The position numbers and the translations under genes are program-made. The notes below the pieces were generated by a model. It worked only from the letters and a program-made list of their open reading frames with translations, searched no databases and was not told the origin of the DNA. 64,000 nt of DNA from Lethocerus indicus (Eukaryota; Arthropoda; Insecta; Hemiptera; Belostomatidae): contig JACDQD010000006.1 of the NCBI GenBank assembly GCA_019843655.1, positions 3,526,034 to 3,590,033 on the forward strand, given 5' to 3'. Positions 11,742-24,765 of this stretch are shown one piece after another. Position 1 is the stretch's first letter; each line of letters begins with the position of its first letter.

Positions 11742-13424
11742 TATAACTATTCTGTAATGGAATGCATTTTTCATTAGAAAAGTTAACAGGTAAGGTAAAT
11801 TCTGAAATATAGGTAAAAACAGTCGACATAGGTTTTAATTATAAGTTCAAATGGCGGAGATAAGCTCCGAAAAATACGCACGTCTGTCCCCCTCCCCCAA
11901 AATAATATTCGATCTTTCCGAACAGGAGTCTATTGGCCTTAATGTGATTAATTGTGAATAATTTTATGCCCCCCGCGATGTTTATCGGTCGTGTGCGTGT
12001 ATGCCTGGGCGAGTGGAGCACGCGAAAACGTACGCGATAAAAGCCGCTTAACCTACCTGTATAATTTGGCCAAGGGACAACTATTTTTTTTCTTCATATA
12101 TGTACAAAGGACCGATCTGAATATTCCCCGCTAAAGAAAATCTATAATTTTTAATTTATAATTTGCAGAAGGCCTCAATATGAACAAGAATTTGTTCATT
12201 TTCATTTTTTCGCGAAGGCATAAATACTATTTATATAATAAATCGCTGAACCGTAATAAAATTGACAAAATAAATTGCTATAAGTTTTATTTAGAAATAA
12301 TTAATAGTTAAATTCCATACTACAGTAACAAACAGAAAACTACACGTGAGGTCCTCGGACTGGACTTAGCACACAACAGCGATACTAAAAATTAAAAATA
12401 TTTTAACCCTAGGCCAAACAAACAAGTTAAAATAGGAAAATCAAGCTGATAGTATGATAAATGAAATATGTCGGTCATAATATTTGCGACTATCGCATCA
12501 GTTCCGAATCAGCACGAAGTTAGAATTTAAATGTATATTCTCATTATTCTGGAAAATATTCCCCATTTGGGAAATGAGGGGATGAAGGCATTTCCCGGGT
12601 ATTGAGACAAAGTGGGGTTTAGTGTTGGAGGGGTTGTCCATGTTTAATAAGATTCCGTTTGTGAGCGGGTCGAGGGAGGGCGGCGCTCGCTCTTATCGAT
12701 GCCCTCTGATCACTTCTAGTTCAGCTCATTAAGGCATAAATTAGGCCGAAACGCGGGGAGGGCTGGGTACCCTCTAGAGGTAACAAGCGGGAAAAACTGG
12801 AAATATATACGATGCTTTTAACACAATTTTGGGTGATAAATTTGTAACCCCCTCATTTTGGGGTTCCTTCAGAAACATTATGCTAGTTATATTGAGTGCT
12901 GCAATATTCTAATTTTCAGTGCGATAGCCGACAATTTCGTATTTCAATTTTAAGTGGAGAATTTAAGAAACTAATTTTATGGTCTGGAATATCGTCGATT
13001 TATTTTATAGATTGCCTCGTTATCATTTTATTTTGCGAATAATTCTCCAATTAAAACGACTTCCTAAAAATCTACTTTAGACTTGTAATTTGAGCTGCTT
13101 GAAATATATCTTCACTTAATATTATTCTAGTGTGTCAATAATTCGGGCATTTTTCGTCATACTTTACTACCTGGGGATTATCTTGAAAATGTAGCGGCGG
13201 CGGGCGATAGACTGGTTTATAAACTGCTTGAGCCGGTTATAAAACATATCCACCTGTTGCTGTCCCTTGCCACTGAGATCAATTGATCCACTCTCTATTG
13301 GATAGGCTCATTCAATAAGATAACAGCTGGTCATCTCAGATTTCAACGTAGATTTAAAACTAGAGTATTATGCCCCGCTGCTTTGCAGCCCCCCTTATCG
13401 TGACGGAGTATATCGAAATATATA

Positions 13425-13427
<3 letters not shown>
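11738..13427. other. Gene-free stretch
   Basis: AT-rich with a GC-richer patch around 12570-12780. I see no gene, and only a small perfect palindrome GATCAATTGATC at 13277-13288, which is short enough to be chance. Confidence 0.6.

Positions 13428-13472
<45 letters not shown>
13428..13472. repeat. (TA)n microsatellite
   Basis: About 22 uninterrupted TA units, preceded by an interrupted TATATGCA portion. Confidence 0.98.
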
Positions 13473-13476
<4 letters not shown>

Positions 13477-15589
13477 CTAGGGAGCGTTCTGGAGTTATGT
13501 GATATAAACTCGCAATCGGTTGAAATTTGCAATAAAAATTTGTACCACCACCTCCTCAGAACCTACAATTACTACACAGATCGTAATTCATTCTGCATGA
13601 ATTCATGGAATATCTTTCTACAAAAAATAAGTAAAGTGCGAGCTAAACCGTGTTAATCTTTTTTTTAATCGGCAAAAAAATTGGCCTTTACAGTACCTCC
13701 CAGAGTTACTCATTTCTGGCCGAAAGCGTCCCGAATGCGATTTAATTTCAAATGTAAGCGCAAATTCAAATAACCCCCGCGCACGAAAAGCTTTCGGTTC
13801 GTATTCAGGGGCAGTACATAGAGAGAGGGAGAGGGAGCGGATCATTCGGAGTGGTCATTTCGAATATACACCACCCTTATAATCCCACCAAAGGGCTTCC
13901 TGTTTCCCCAAATACCCAAGAGGCTTGTATTTCCCTTTAGGATATTAAACACAATAACAATTGGTTTATAATACAATATTCATTACTTCAGATAAATCAG
14001 TTTTTGTCCGTATAAAGAAATACAGACATTTAATTTTGTCTACAAAACTGGTCTATCCTGTCACAAACCACTGTTGCCCGTACATTTGTGACCTCACTAG
14101 CTGTAACCCGGATCTTTTGATTTAAGTTCTGATACTTCATTGAATCGTTTGGTCGATATTTAATTTGTTCGACTGCATTTTTGAGCGATGCGTCACAGCG
14201 ACCGCCAGTCGTCGCTCGCCCAGTCTTTGTGTGGAATTACCATCCGTAATAAGGGGTCGATTAACATTAACGGGCGATAAATTATCTAGTAATTCGTACT
14301 CAAATTATTTATTTCCATATTTAAAAGCTCCCCGCTGACAGACTAATAATTCCTCAATGTGTTTTCTCACTTAGGGAACGCACGACGAGCAACTCACTCT
14401 CTAATCAATCAAACTGCTTGATAATAGCGCCTTATTTATTCCCGTGTTTATTTTACAGTCTGGAATAACGCGCCCTTCATTATTCAAACTTCCAGTGGTA
14501 TCACGCGGAATCATTACTCTCGAGAGCAACATTATGTTTCTCATTTATGTACAAATTTTATTTGTGCTAACTTAAAATGAGTTTTCAACGTACAAGAAGA
14601 AAATAGTTTAGTCTTTATTTCACTACAATTTATTAACAAAGCCTAAATATTCATAGATTATGGCATGTAGTTAAGCCATTACACCTCTGCAAATCACTTA
14701 GAATACCATTAAATAAATATGAAATAAAACCGTTCAAAACGTGATTGATAGTTAAAATTACATTTTACTACCAGTACTACTTTCAATTACAAATTATTCA
14801 AATTATTGTTTTAGCATTGCCAATAATTTTAAGAAGTCAGTTATGCCGGAATCCAAGCATGTTTAGTATTTTTAGTATGATACCCGAGGAAGACATCACT
14901 GTACCAATGGGCGTTTTAGAACCACTGAAATTCCAGGAGAAAAACGCCAACAAAGTATTATTTCTTTACCTTAGTCCTTTCGAAAAGACCATTTCGTAGA
15001 ATTCTTGTTTTCATTTATCTTCAATTCTAAATATTTGATTCACGAATAAAGAAAGCACTTGTCAATAATTGACGAAGTTAATTATGCCACAACCGGCATA
15101 TGTGTCCTGTTACATATTTGTAGTCTCTCCCCTGTTTGCTAAATGTACGTAATAATATGCACGCTTAACGTAAACTTTGTAAATTTTTTATGTTTTTTTC
15201 ATATCAATATTGACAACTAGACACAGATGATTGGAATAGTTATGGATACTCAATATTCCAAATACTCGCCGGCCCCCAAACAATTGCCTTAAATGGTATA
15301 AGGTTATAGCTAAATCGTAAATTAATAAAAAAAAATTGAGGACGCGTGCCATTTAAATCGCCGAGTTTTGTTTTTTCTTATTTCAATTCCACCTACACAC
15401 GTTTTTCCGTCCATTTCCTGGTCGAGACCTCGCTCCGATTTCGGTCCCCGCTCCTTTCCTAAATAACGTCAACGCCATTGTGTATTTCTCGTCTGTATTT
15501 CGAAAAGGCACAATTGTAAAATATTGTCCCAAGGTTGTTTCGGCAGTAATGATCAGATTCCAGAAAAGGATCGTCACGACCGAGCAAGA
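13473..15589. other. Gene-free stretch
   Basis: AT-rich DNA. A + strand frame at 14745-14999 (84 codons) has no recognisable motif and sits in AT-rich DNA. No gene supported. Confidence 0.6.
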
Positions 15590-15610
15590 ATGTTACGTGG
15601 CCGGTAACAT
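15590..15610. other. Perfect 7-bp inverted repeat
   Basis: ATGTTAC (15590-15596) and GTAACAT (15604-15610) flank GTGGCCG. Short enough that chance is possible. Confidence 0.4.
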
Positions 15611-15962
15611 AACCAGAAAAGTGAAACGGACGCCTACTTATGCTGTATGAGTACATAGGCTCGCAAATATGGAGCGTTTAATGATATATGGTTCTCGTTC
15701 AAAAAAAAATCCAAATTACAGTTATGTTAAAGGTTTCGGTCAATATTTCTTTAAGAAATATTATTATTTCTTTAATAAAAGAACGCCAATATTCTGTAGC
15801 CTGGATACACAAGTTGGATTCTTTATCCGAAAAACAAATCTGCAATTGTATTATAACTATAAAGGTTAATTGTACAATAAATAAAAACAAAAAAGGTAAC
15901 GATCATCCCTCTTCAATACCGACGCTCACTCTCACCAGCGTTGGGAATACTCTGAGGCCCGA

Positions 15963-15966
<4 letters not shown>
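15611..15966. other. Gene-free AT-rich stretch
   Basis: Overlapping open frames here on both strands are rich in K, N, I and Y, as expected from A/T composition, and are not recognisable proteins. Confidence 0.6.

Positions 15967-16008
<42 letters not shown>
15967..16008. repeat. (AT)n microsatellite
   Basis: About 21 uninterrupted AT units. Confidence 0.98.
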
Positions 16009-16011
<3 letters not shown>

Positions 16012-16624
16012 AGAGTAAATAATAAAAGTAAAACTGATGGAGGAAAAAAAGGTTGAATCTGGCAATAATGTCGGCTCTCTCAATTATGCCCGGTCGAAAA
16101 TTAAAAACTAATTTCTTTAATGAAAAAAGTGCCCGAGAGCGAACAGATAAACGAGTTTAAATTGTCGTTTGTTGAAACGGAAAAAGGGAGAAAACTGGCG
16201 CAGCTGTTGTACGTCTAAGCGAGAGGCCGGCCGTTCAGTTTCAGTCCTGGGGTAATTTTAAAATTCAAACTAATACAAAAAAAAGATTTTCGCCAGAAAA
16301 AAAACATAAATATGCTGTCAGTTTCTGATGTTCGATTGATTTACATTTCTAATTAATTTTATTTTTCCAACATTGTGGAATTCTGTAACAAACCACACAT
16401 TTGAGAATAAAACGTTCCATTTGGACCATCTACTTCTTCATATCTCTCAGAATATCCCCTCAACGCAGTCCCAAAATAATCAATTTATTATATTTAATTA
16501 ACCAGTTGTAATTGACGAATTAATACGTTAATAATGTCGTTATATAGTGAGGACTACATCTAAACAATGAAAGAAAAAATACTAGAAAATTGTGCGCTAT
16601 CAATCTAGTTTTCACCGCAAGAAT

Positions 16625-16633
16625 GGGGGGGGG
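16625..16633 (+). repeat. Poly-G tract (9 G)
   Basis: Uninterrupted run of 9 G followed by TATTTTT. Confidence 0.95.
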
Positions 16634-16857
16634 TATTTTTACGCCTTGGCGACATCCACGATGTTGTAATATCCAATGAATGTTCGTACATGCCTAAAAA
16701 TACATTAATTTTTTTTTAACTTATATAGGTACAATGGCGGTTATTTGACTGGTTTGACTTGCTTCGCTTGAAAAGACGCCACCCAGTGATGGTACTTTTG
16801 ACCTGTATCCGGCCTACAGAAAGTCTCTGGGCCAGCGGCGTTTAAGCCGACCCGGGC

Positions 16858-16868
16858 GGGGGGGGGGG
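16858..16868 (+). repeat. Poly-G tract (11 G)
   Basis: Uninterrupted run of 11 G followed by ATAATGG. Confidence 0.95.
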
Positions 16869-19800
16869 ATAATGGATGGGTAGAAGAGGAAAGGGACTGA
16901 ACGAGTGGGTTTGGATGTGGAGAGAGGCGGGAATGGAATTTAAGGAAGCGTGAATTTGCGACTTCGTCGACTGTCGGTATGTTGAGGTCATTATGGATTG
17001 TTCGGTTAGAAACATACCGGGGAGCATTAATGATTCAAGTCAAAGGACTTTTGACTGGAATCTCTGGATGCGGGTGATGTTGGATTTCTTGGCGGAAACC
17101 CATATACCTTAAATTTATGTATCTTTTTAAAATAATTATGTGCACAACACTGATAATACTGCCTTGTAAATCAATTTGTTCTTCCTCATCTCCGCGAATT
17201 CTTAATGGAATAAATAAGGAAAGGAGTTGAGGATTTGAAAAAATAATTAATGTGACGTCGGTTTCGATCGGACGGGGCGAAAATGACCGTTCAAAATACG
17301 ACTGAAGTAGGAGTGACAAATCTTGAAACAAGTGGCAAACACCATTCGGAATATCTACCTCGCTGTGCTCGCCACTTATCCGGCAAGTGATGTTAAATAA
17401 TGTGGGGCAATTTCTCGGTCGGGATGTTTTAGCCGGGGCCACCCGGCCGGGTTGATTTATTCGAGGGGCGTCGTTAGGGGAGTGTGAACGAGGAGGCGTC
17501 GCAATTATGCCCGACGCTGCCGACGGAAAAATTTAAAATTCCCCGTCCCTGTTTGAGCTGCAAAAGCGCTCCCTGCTACCCCATGCAAATTCATAGCGCC
17601 TAGCTTCCTCCTATTGAGGAGGCTTCCGCACAAGTTAAGATGTTGAACACGCTTAGTTTATGTATAGAACACCTTCTCATCCTTTTTTACTATCCAACTT
17701 TTCGTCGCAAAAACGCGACAAATGCAGAGTGGACAGGATCTACAAGTCTAATGAGCGTATCGATTTTTAATGGAATCTAAAATGGCATAAATATTCAAGT
17801 AAAAATTGCAATCGATCGAAACGTCCGAAACAGGATCCACTTGTATGACAGTCGGTATTTCACTTAAACTTTAATTTCATAATGAAAACAGGCTGTACAT
17901 TTCTGGATAATGGTATATGATTTATAACATTCTGCTTAATAATTCGATAGGGTTTCCCCGAAGTATGATGAAATTTGTTATGTAATTTAAGTATGGGCCG
18001 TCTCATCGCGAGGATGGTAAGAGATCTGAACTACAACAATCATTATTTTCTTAGACATATTTTTGTGATACAAGGAGAGGGTTATAATATTATGTCCAAT
18101 ATTAATAGAATATTATTATTATAACAAATAATATCGAGTAGAATGTTTCTTTTATACTTCTACATTCGACAGCTGACAATGAAAATAAAGACCAGGATAA
18201 AGAAGAAGATATGAAACTGTGTTTGTACTTAGACTTATGAAGCTGCTGCTAAGAGATGCACTAAACGTCCGGGACAGGGAAAGCTGACGCCCCGCTCTGT
18301 TTGTTGATCCTCTCCAAACAGAACATCTCACTCCAATATCCCCATTCATCTTTATAGGACACTTTACCCTGCATTTTCTAAATTGAAATACTATTTCAGC
18401 TGTACGTTCATGATGTTAGGGGCGTGAAAATATTTTGAGAATGCCGCCGCCGCAAAGAATACACTTTGAAAGCGTCGTAAAAATGGATGCTCTTCGTAGG
18501 ACGAGGAGTTACAATGTACGTAATACTTACATAGAGCATAGTAAGTATGCTATGGCCCGTAGAGTCAATCAATTCAAAATTGAGTCTTAATAAGAATGTC
18601 AAGCGTTTATAACTAAAAATTAAAAATCAAATAAATTTTTGCGAGCTAACTTTATATACCTTGTTTTTTTTCGTTTAGTGTAATATTCTAAGGTTTCCTT
18701 AAAACGGACGTAAATAAATAAACTATCCTATGAATGAACTGTTATTGTAGTTCTCCGTTTAAACCAGAACCAAATACATTCAACTTATATTTAAAATATT
18801 TAATAGTTAATTAATTTTCTTTTCTAAAATTTTTATTCACCAAACCACTTCCAAAGGGTTTACCTAGATTCGATATTAACGAAACTGAACTAAGGCAATT
18901 CAGTCATTAGCCCTGATTAATAAATTATGACAAATGCTGCGTTTTACACTAGTTTACATCTCTTCCGGGTTAAGAAAACCAAATAGGATTGTAACAGAAT
19001 AATTTGTTTATATTATAATGCAGTATTGAATTAACACATACTGTAAGAAATTTACATAACACCGTTAAATATTATGACCTATAACGGGGAAGCTCGCTAG
19101 GAATTTGCCGAAGGTTTATTGACAACAAGGAGCCTTCATCGGGTGAGCGTAATTTTGTGTTTTCTAATATATTCCCTGCGGTAGTACTGTGGGAGGAGGC
19201 GTATTTTGGGGGGTATTTCGGAACGTGTTCTCCGATAGTATGGGAATATTGGATATTGGATTTCCCGTCATAACTGAAATTGTTGACGGTGAACCCGCTA
19301 TTTGTCAATTTTATACAGTCGCGGTCCAACGTTTCGTTGACAGCATAATACAACGATTATTTGATCTTCAACAAGTGGTTGCGAACATCGAGCGTCGCTT
19401 AATGTATCTGCGTCAAATTAATTTCGCGTGTACAACCACATACATGCTGAAAAAATTTCTACTTAGTACATCTGATTTGAAATGTATAAAAACGAAAAGC
19501 TTTATAGCGTTGTCATCAGAAACACACACATAAACCATAAATACAATTCTACTATACTATATTTATTCCCTTCGGTTATGTATACAGAGTATACGATACG
19601 TATTTGTAATACCTTGACCTAGCAAACGCGATTCCTTATATCTCGAATAAAATTATATTTAGAGAAACTAGAATTTCTTAAATTTGTCGATTCCTTTAAA
19701 TAGCCGTGCAGCGAATTGGCACGATGCCCCATCGAGACGGAGGAGGATCATTTTGTATATAAACAAACACGAATAGTTTCCAATTTCTTCGTCCCATTTC

Positions 19801-22800
19801 ACGATTACATTTATACTTAATGACTCGACTTTCAATATCGCATGCTTTCGCTGTATTGCCGGCATAAATTGAATGCGTTCAATCTGTCCGCCCACCCGTC
19901 CGCAACCAGAACACAATTTACGAGCACTGTCCATTAATTAAAACTCCTCGAGAGCGCACATATTCCTTCGTGTCTCCGTTTGCCAGTAATGTAAATTTGT
20001 TCTGGAAACATGTTGGACAACTCCAGACGTGAATGGGGGCTAATTTATGCTGGCCGTTCGTCACTTGAAATGTCAACCGCTATTTTCAAGTTAACCCCTA
20101 GCTACCTAACGATTTGAGAATCTCTTCCCTTTAGGACGATTGTGGCGATATTATATTTGATATAACGTTTGACAATCGAACACTTAAAATTTCAGTACAG
20201 TTAAAGTTATGAGTTGGGTGTGTCTAGTTACCAACGTTTTAACCGACCTTTAAAATATTATTTTTCAATCAATTCAAATCAAAATATTGTATGGGTTAAT
20301 GTAGAATTATTATATCGACTCCTGAAAGATGACACCGCGTTTATCCGGCCAGACATTTTAGTCTAAACATCGAGGAAAACAAGGAAAGTAAATGCGAACA
20401 ACGGTTGAAGTTTATCTTGGTTATTACTGGAACCGTGTGGACTGACTGCCGATGTAAGTGGGACTTATATTGGGTCGGCTTGAAAGCATGGCCCTCCCAC
20501 TGTTTGGTGTATTGTAGCTCGAGGAGCGCTCCTGTAATTAATGCCAGGCACTTTAATAAAAGGGCTCCGAATATCATTTGTGCGCAAACGCGTTCCACTT
20601 CGCACTTAGAACAGTTCCCTCTTTTCGAGCCCGTCGGCCCCTATCCCACTCGCCCCCTCTCGAAACCTCCCTCTCGGCCCGTTAATAGAACGATTGTTTT
20701 CTTTCGTTCATTTTTTTGCATAACTTTTTCCATAACGCGCTACGATGTTAAACTTTGAATTAATTGCGAGCGAACACAGAAGAAGAAATTATTAGAGAAT
20801 GATGAGTTCGAGTGTTTAACCCTGACTTGTCCTTAACTTTGATGACTTAATCTTTTTGTTCTTTTATTTTTGTTTCGTATTCGGTCAAACGGATTAACGT
20901 CCCTTGCGTTAATGACTGAGAAATTGATAGAAGTAAAGAGCAGTACCAACAAATTTAAATAATAAGGAAATTAGTCCATTCCGAATTTTTTAATTTTCTT
21001 ACCAGCTCCGATTACAACATTTATTCATACAGAATCCATTTCTTATGTTTCAATCATATGAGTTACACTTTTACACTTATACGTTCTGATTGGAATATAT
21101 ATTTTCATTACGCATATTAGTGCAGAAAAGGTGGAAAAACAGGGTTTAGTAAGTACCCTCTTACTGTTCATGAAGTACCCTCTTGATGTTCTACATAATT
21201 AGCGTATATTCAGTCAGTATCAGATGATATGATAATGTAGTAACAAGCACGTGTCGATCGCGTGCCCGCGTTGGCATTATTTTTGGTCAGTCAATAACAA
21301 TTCCGATCTTTACATAACCTTATTTAAAAAGCAGGCATCGGTGCCGTATTTGGCAAACGGTCTGAAATAAATTCAGTGGGTTGACCCCGGCAAAAATGTG
21401 ACGATAAAAAGTTCGTGACACCACGTTCCTAAGTGGTTGAATTCCTGACATTTTCGCTTTTACATACGTACTGGCAGTGTACACACGTTATACGTATAAA
21501 TGTGCATACTACGTATCGAATATTCAAGGCGCCGCATCACGCAACAACCGGCCTCGCTACACCGACGCTGCAAACCAGTAACACTCACAAAGAGGCAAAC
21601 ACATTTTGCCCGTAACCAAATCTTCGAAACCGAACATACCATCTATTGAACCAATTATTATCACTGGGTCTCAGAGTCATATTTGGGGATTTTATATTAT
21701 CCAACGGTATATTTTTATTGAAATAAAGGGTAATGAAAAATAATTTATTAGGAATTTTAAACAGGTGGATCACTAAAACGATAAAAATATGGAATATCAT
21801 ACGGGAATTACTGAAACGAAAGAAATTTGATGTAAAAAGTTAAGAGAGTAGTGAAAGTGTAAATGTATGTACGTAAGTCCTCGGGAATGCTACATTACGT
21901 TAGTAACAAGCTTAGAACGGTTTAGTTTTGTGCAAGCGAAAAAATACATTACGATTCGTTCAAAAATTTGAGAACATTCCTACCCCCTCCTTTCACGGGC
22001 ACCAATATATCAAGAGGCATCGTCCCAAACTAAATTGGGCGTTAAAAATGGTGGAAACGGTGGGCGGAATAGTTTGGTGGGGGTCTCCCTGATGCGGGAC
22101 AAACGAGCCCATTAAACGGGGCCGGCGGAAAATAGTCGAGGAATTATACTCTTCTCGTGTCTGGCCACCGCCAACGGGGCCTACCTGGCCAGACTACAGA
22201 GGACTTTACCGGAGGGACAACAAAAAAATGCCCTCCTCCCCCACCGGGATGAGGAGAAAGGGGCGGTAGCGACCCCCTGCACAAGATAGCGGCCGTGTCA
22301 GGGTCCGATCTCACCACTCTCTCCCCATCTTCCGCCTCTATTAACGAGCCCACTTCTCTAAAATTACCCCTTATATCTGCCAGGCGATCGACATTTGGCA
22401 ACCTATTATGAGATCCACAAACAATTCCAGTGGCCAAAACGTTCTGTCTGCTGTTCTCGTCAATAGTTACTCCACTGCCCTAACAACTACGTTATCGCGA
22501 TAAATACATATTATAATGAATGTTTTACATTCAATCGCCCATTACAAAGGTCACTTTCTTCATCTACAATTATTCCTTTATATGTCAGTCTTGAAAGCAG
22601 AACGTTCACACATGCCTCCCTGAAGAGGGAATACAAAAAGAAGACATACACGCAAAGACGAAAAAGTGAAATTTCTACGATAAATTACTTATGTACAAGT
22701 TATTTTTTTTCTTCACATAGGGCTTTCCTAAGATTATAAAATCAAATAACGGTCCAAAGGCCGCGGGTCCGTGTATCGAATTAATGGCTCAATTCAAAAC

Positions 22801-23881
22801 TTTAATATTGAAACGTATTTATTTTTCTCATCTCTCTAAAAGAGTTATCACTTTTCCCATAATTTTTCATCGTAATTTTTCTCTTCTGTTTCGTTTTTTT
22901 CTCTTCTCCGTACAAAACGATATTTAGAGAGCCCCGATAGTCCCGTGCCGAGAGATATACGGGCGAGATAGCGGGCCCGTCGTGGAGGTGGAGATGGAGC
23001 TGGAGGGGGATGGAGGGAGGGCGCTAAACGATGCCGGTAAAAAAAAAACAAAACAGGAAAAATAAAACCTAGACGGGAGGAGTAGGAAGATTGCCGGTGA
23101 GACGCGGGGGCAGCGGGCGAGGGCTCCAACACCACGAGCCTCGGCACGCAATCCGCCCACATCCAAACTCGGCAATAAACCATGAAGATTGAAGACTTGA
23201 AGGGGTGAAGAGTAGGCCGGAGGACTGCCAGCAAGTTCAAACCGGCTGACCGTAATTCAGTTACACTGCGCACCGTAGTGATTTTACCGGAATAGCGAAA
23301 GCCGCTCAAATCATCCGACATTTTCATTCGGCCTATAGTCTTTAATTAGGATGACAGAATTTGTTCTCCTACCTCCATTTTTTAAATTTTATGAGTGATA
23401 TCTGTGTGAGTGGCGAAAAAGTGTAGTGGTACTGCTTTAAAAAAATGAGTCATTTTTAGTTTTCCGAGTGAGCGATTTATTTGGTGACACAATAAGAATG
23501 CGTTTCGGGAGAAAATTCTCTACATTTTTTATAAATTTCGCTGTTTTTTACTACAGTCGACGCCCCGGGCCCCAAAAATTGCTTACTTATAAAACTTTCA
23601 TAACTTTCATAAAAATATCTTTTTTTAAAGGTGATTTAAAGTAAGACTTTTATTTTATGTTATTTATTTTAATTACGTTCGGTCGGTCCAGAACCTCGTT
23701 CCACAAGCCTTCTACGACACCATGAATGTAACTGTTGATGGTGTGAATCCAAAACCGATCTAGCTTAATGTCTAAGAGGTGGGTGGGGGGGAATTGTAAT
23801 ATTCCCAAGATTGGCTCCTTTACCAATACCTTCGAGTTCAGTCATCATATAGTAGTCCGATGTTGGACGCGGAACCCTCCT

Positions 23882-23891
23882 CCCCCCCCCC
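23882..23891 (-). repeat. Poly-C tract (10 C)
   Basis: Uninterrupted run of 10 C on the + strand, that is poly-G on the minus strand. Confidence 0.95.
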
Positions 23892-24721
23892 ACGATAAAT
23901 CTCTCTGTAGGTGTACATAACTACTTGTTAAGTGAACTAAACAGGACCATATTGGGTTGGACCGAGTTTCATTCATTTGGCAGAAGTCCGTTTCGGAGCA
24001 GCGATAGCCGGGTGCCGAAGAGATGTCCCCCCTTAACAGTTGCCCATTAACAAGTGGGTCCGAGTCCCCTCCTTGTTTGGGGCCAGATTTCGACCGGTAG
24101 ATACACGCATCTCGGCTTTTATCTTTTAAGGGGTAGAAACAGGCGCCGAAAGAGGAAAACGTAGATAGGTAAAAAAGAAAAAACCGGTAGATTTACAATC
24201 GTCCATAAGAAGTAGCCGGCCGACGGTTGTCCCCTCCGTTTTTGTTCATTAACGTCCTTTAAACAGTAGTTTTGCGAGATCTGTCCCCGCAGGACTGCAG
24301 ATCATGTTACGGCGAATCAGTAAAATTAAAATTACTATAAAGTACAAAAGAAGTTTCTCATACAGAAAGCAAATAGCGGTCAGCACCGATGGATCTTATA
24401 TTATCACGATTCTTGAGATCGCCTATTTATTTGATCGTCAGCAACACCGGTTTCGGTTTTTCACCGTCGTACTGAGTTACAGTTTCCGTACAATTGTGTA
24501 ACAATTATGATCACATTTTTGAATACTACGCCAAAATGCACCGTAGCCAACCTACTGATGAACACCTTTCTCCCGGGTCGGTAACACTGAGGTGTGAACG
24601 GTTATTGTTTTAGTACTTGTGAGGGACGGTCTTTATTGTTATATGTTAGGTGTGTAATTGAGGAAAGGTAAAGGGAGGCACCCTAGCCGGTGTTCGGCCA
24701 TCCAGAGAGAAATCCTAGTAG

Positions 24722-24725
<4 letters not shown>

Positions 24726-24763
<38 letters not shown>
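24726..24763. repeat. (TA)n microsatellite
   Basis: About 19 uninterrupted TA units. Confidence 0.98.

Positions 24764-24765
<2 letters not shown>

Larger units (their letters stand above)
16009..24725. other. Gene-free stretch with a GC-rich segment at 22020-23330
   Basis: No supported gene in 8.7 kb. Apart from the two poly-G and one poly-C tracts listed separately, the notable segment is 22020-23330, which is GC-richer. It holds the longest frame of the window (159 codons, 22848-23327 minus), whose product is a mix of low-complexity S/P/R with no domain I recognise. The 17035-17442 minus and 20405-20758 plus frames also show no known motif. A 12-GCC-type codon bias or splice pair that would mark an exon is not visible. 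Confidence 0.55.

Noticed and set aside
22848..23327. Longest open frame of the window (159 codons, minus strand)
   Set aside because: Lies in GC-rich DNA, reads as low-complexity S/P/R, shows no domain or splice context, and a second frame overlaps it. Best explained by composition.
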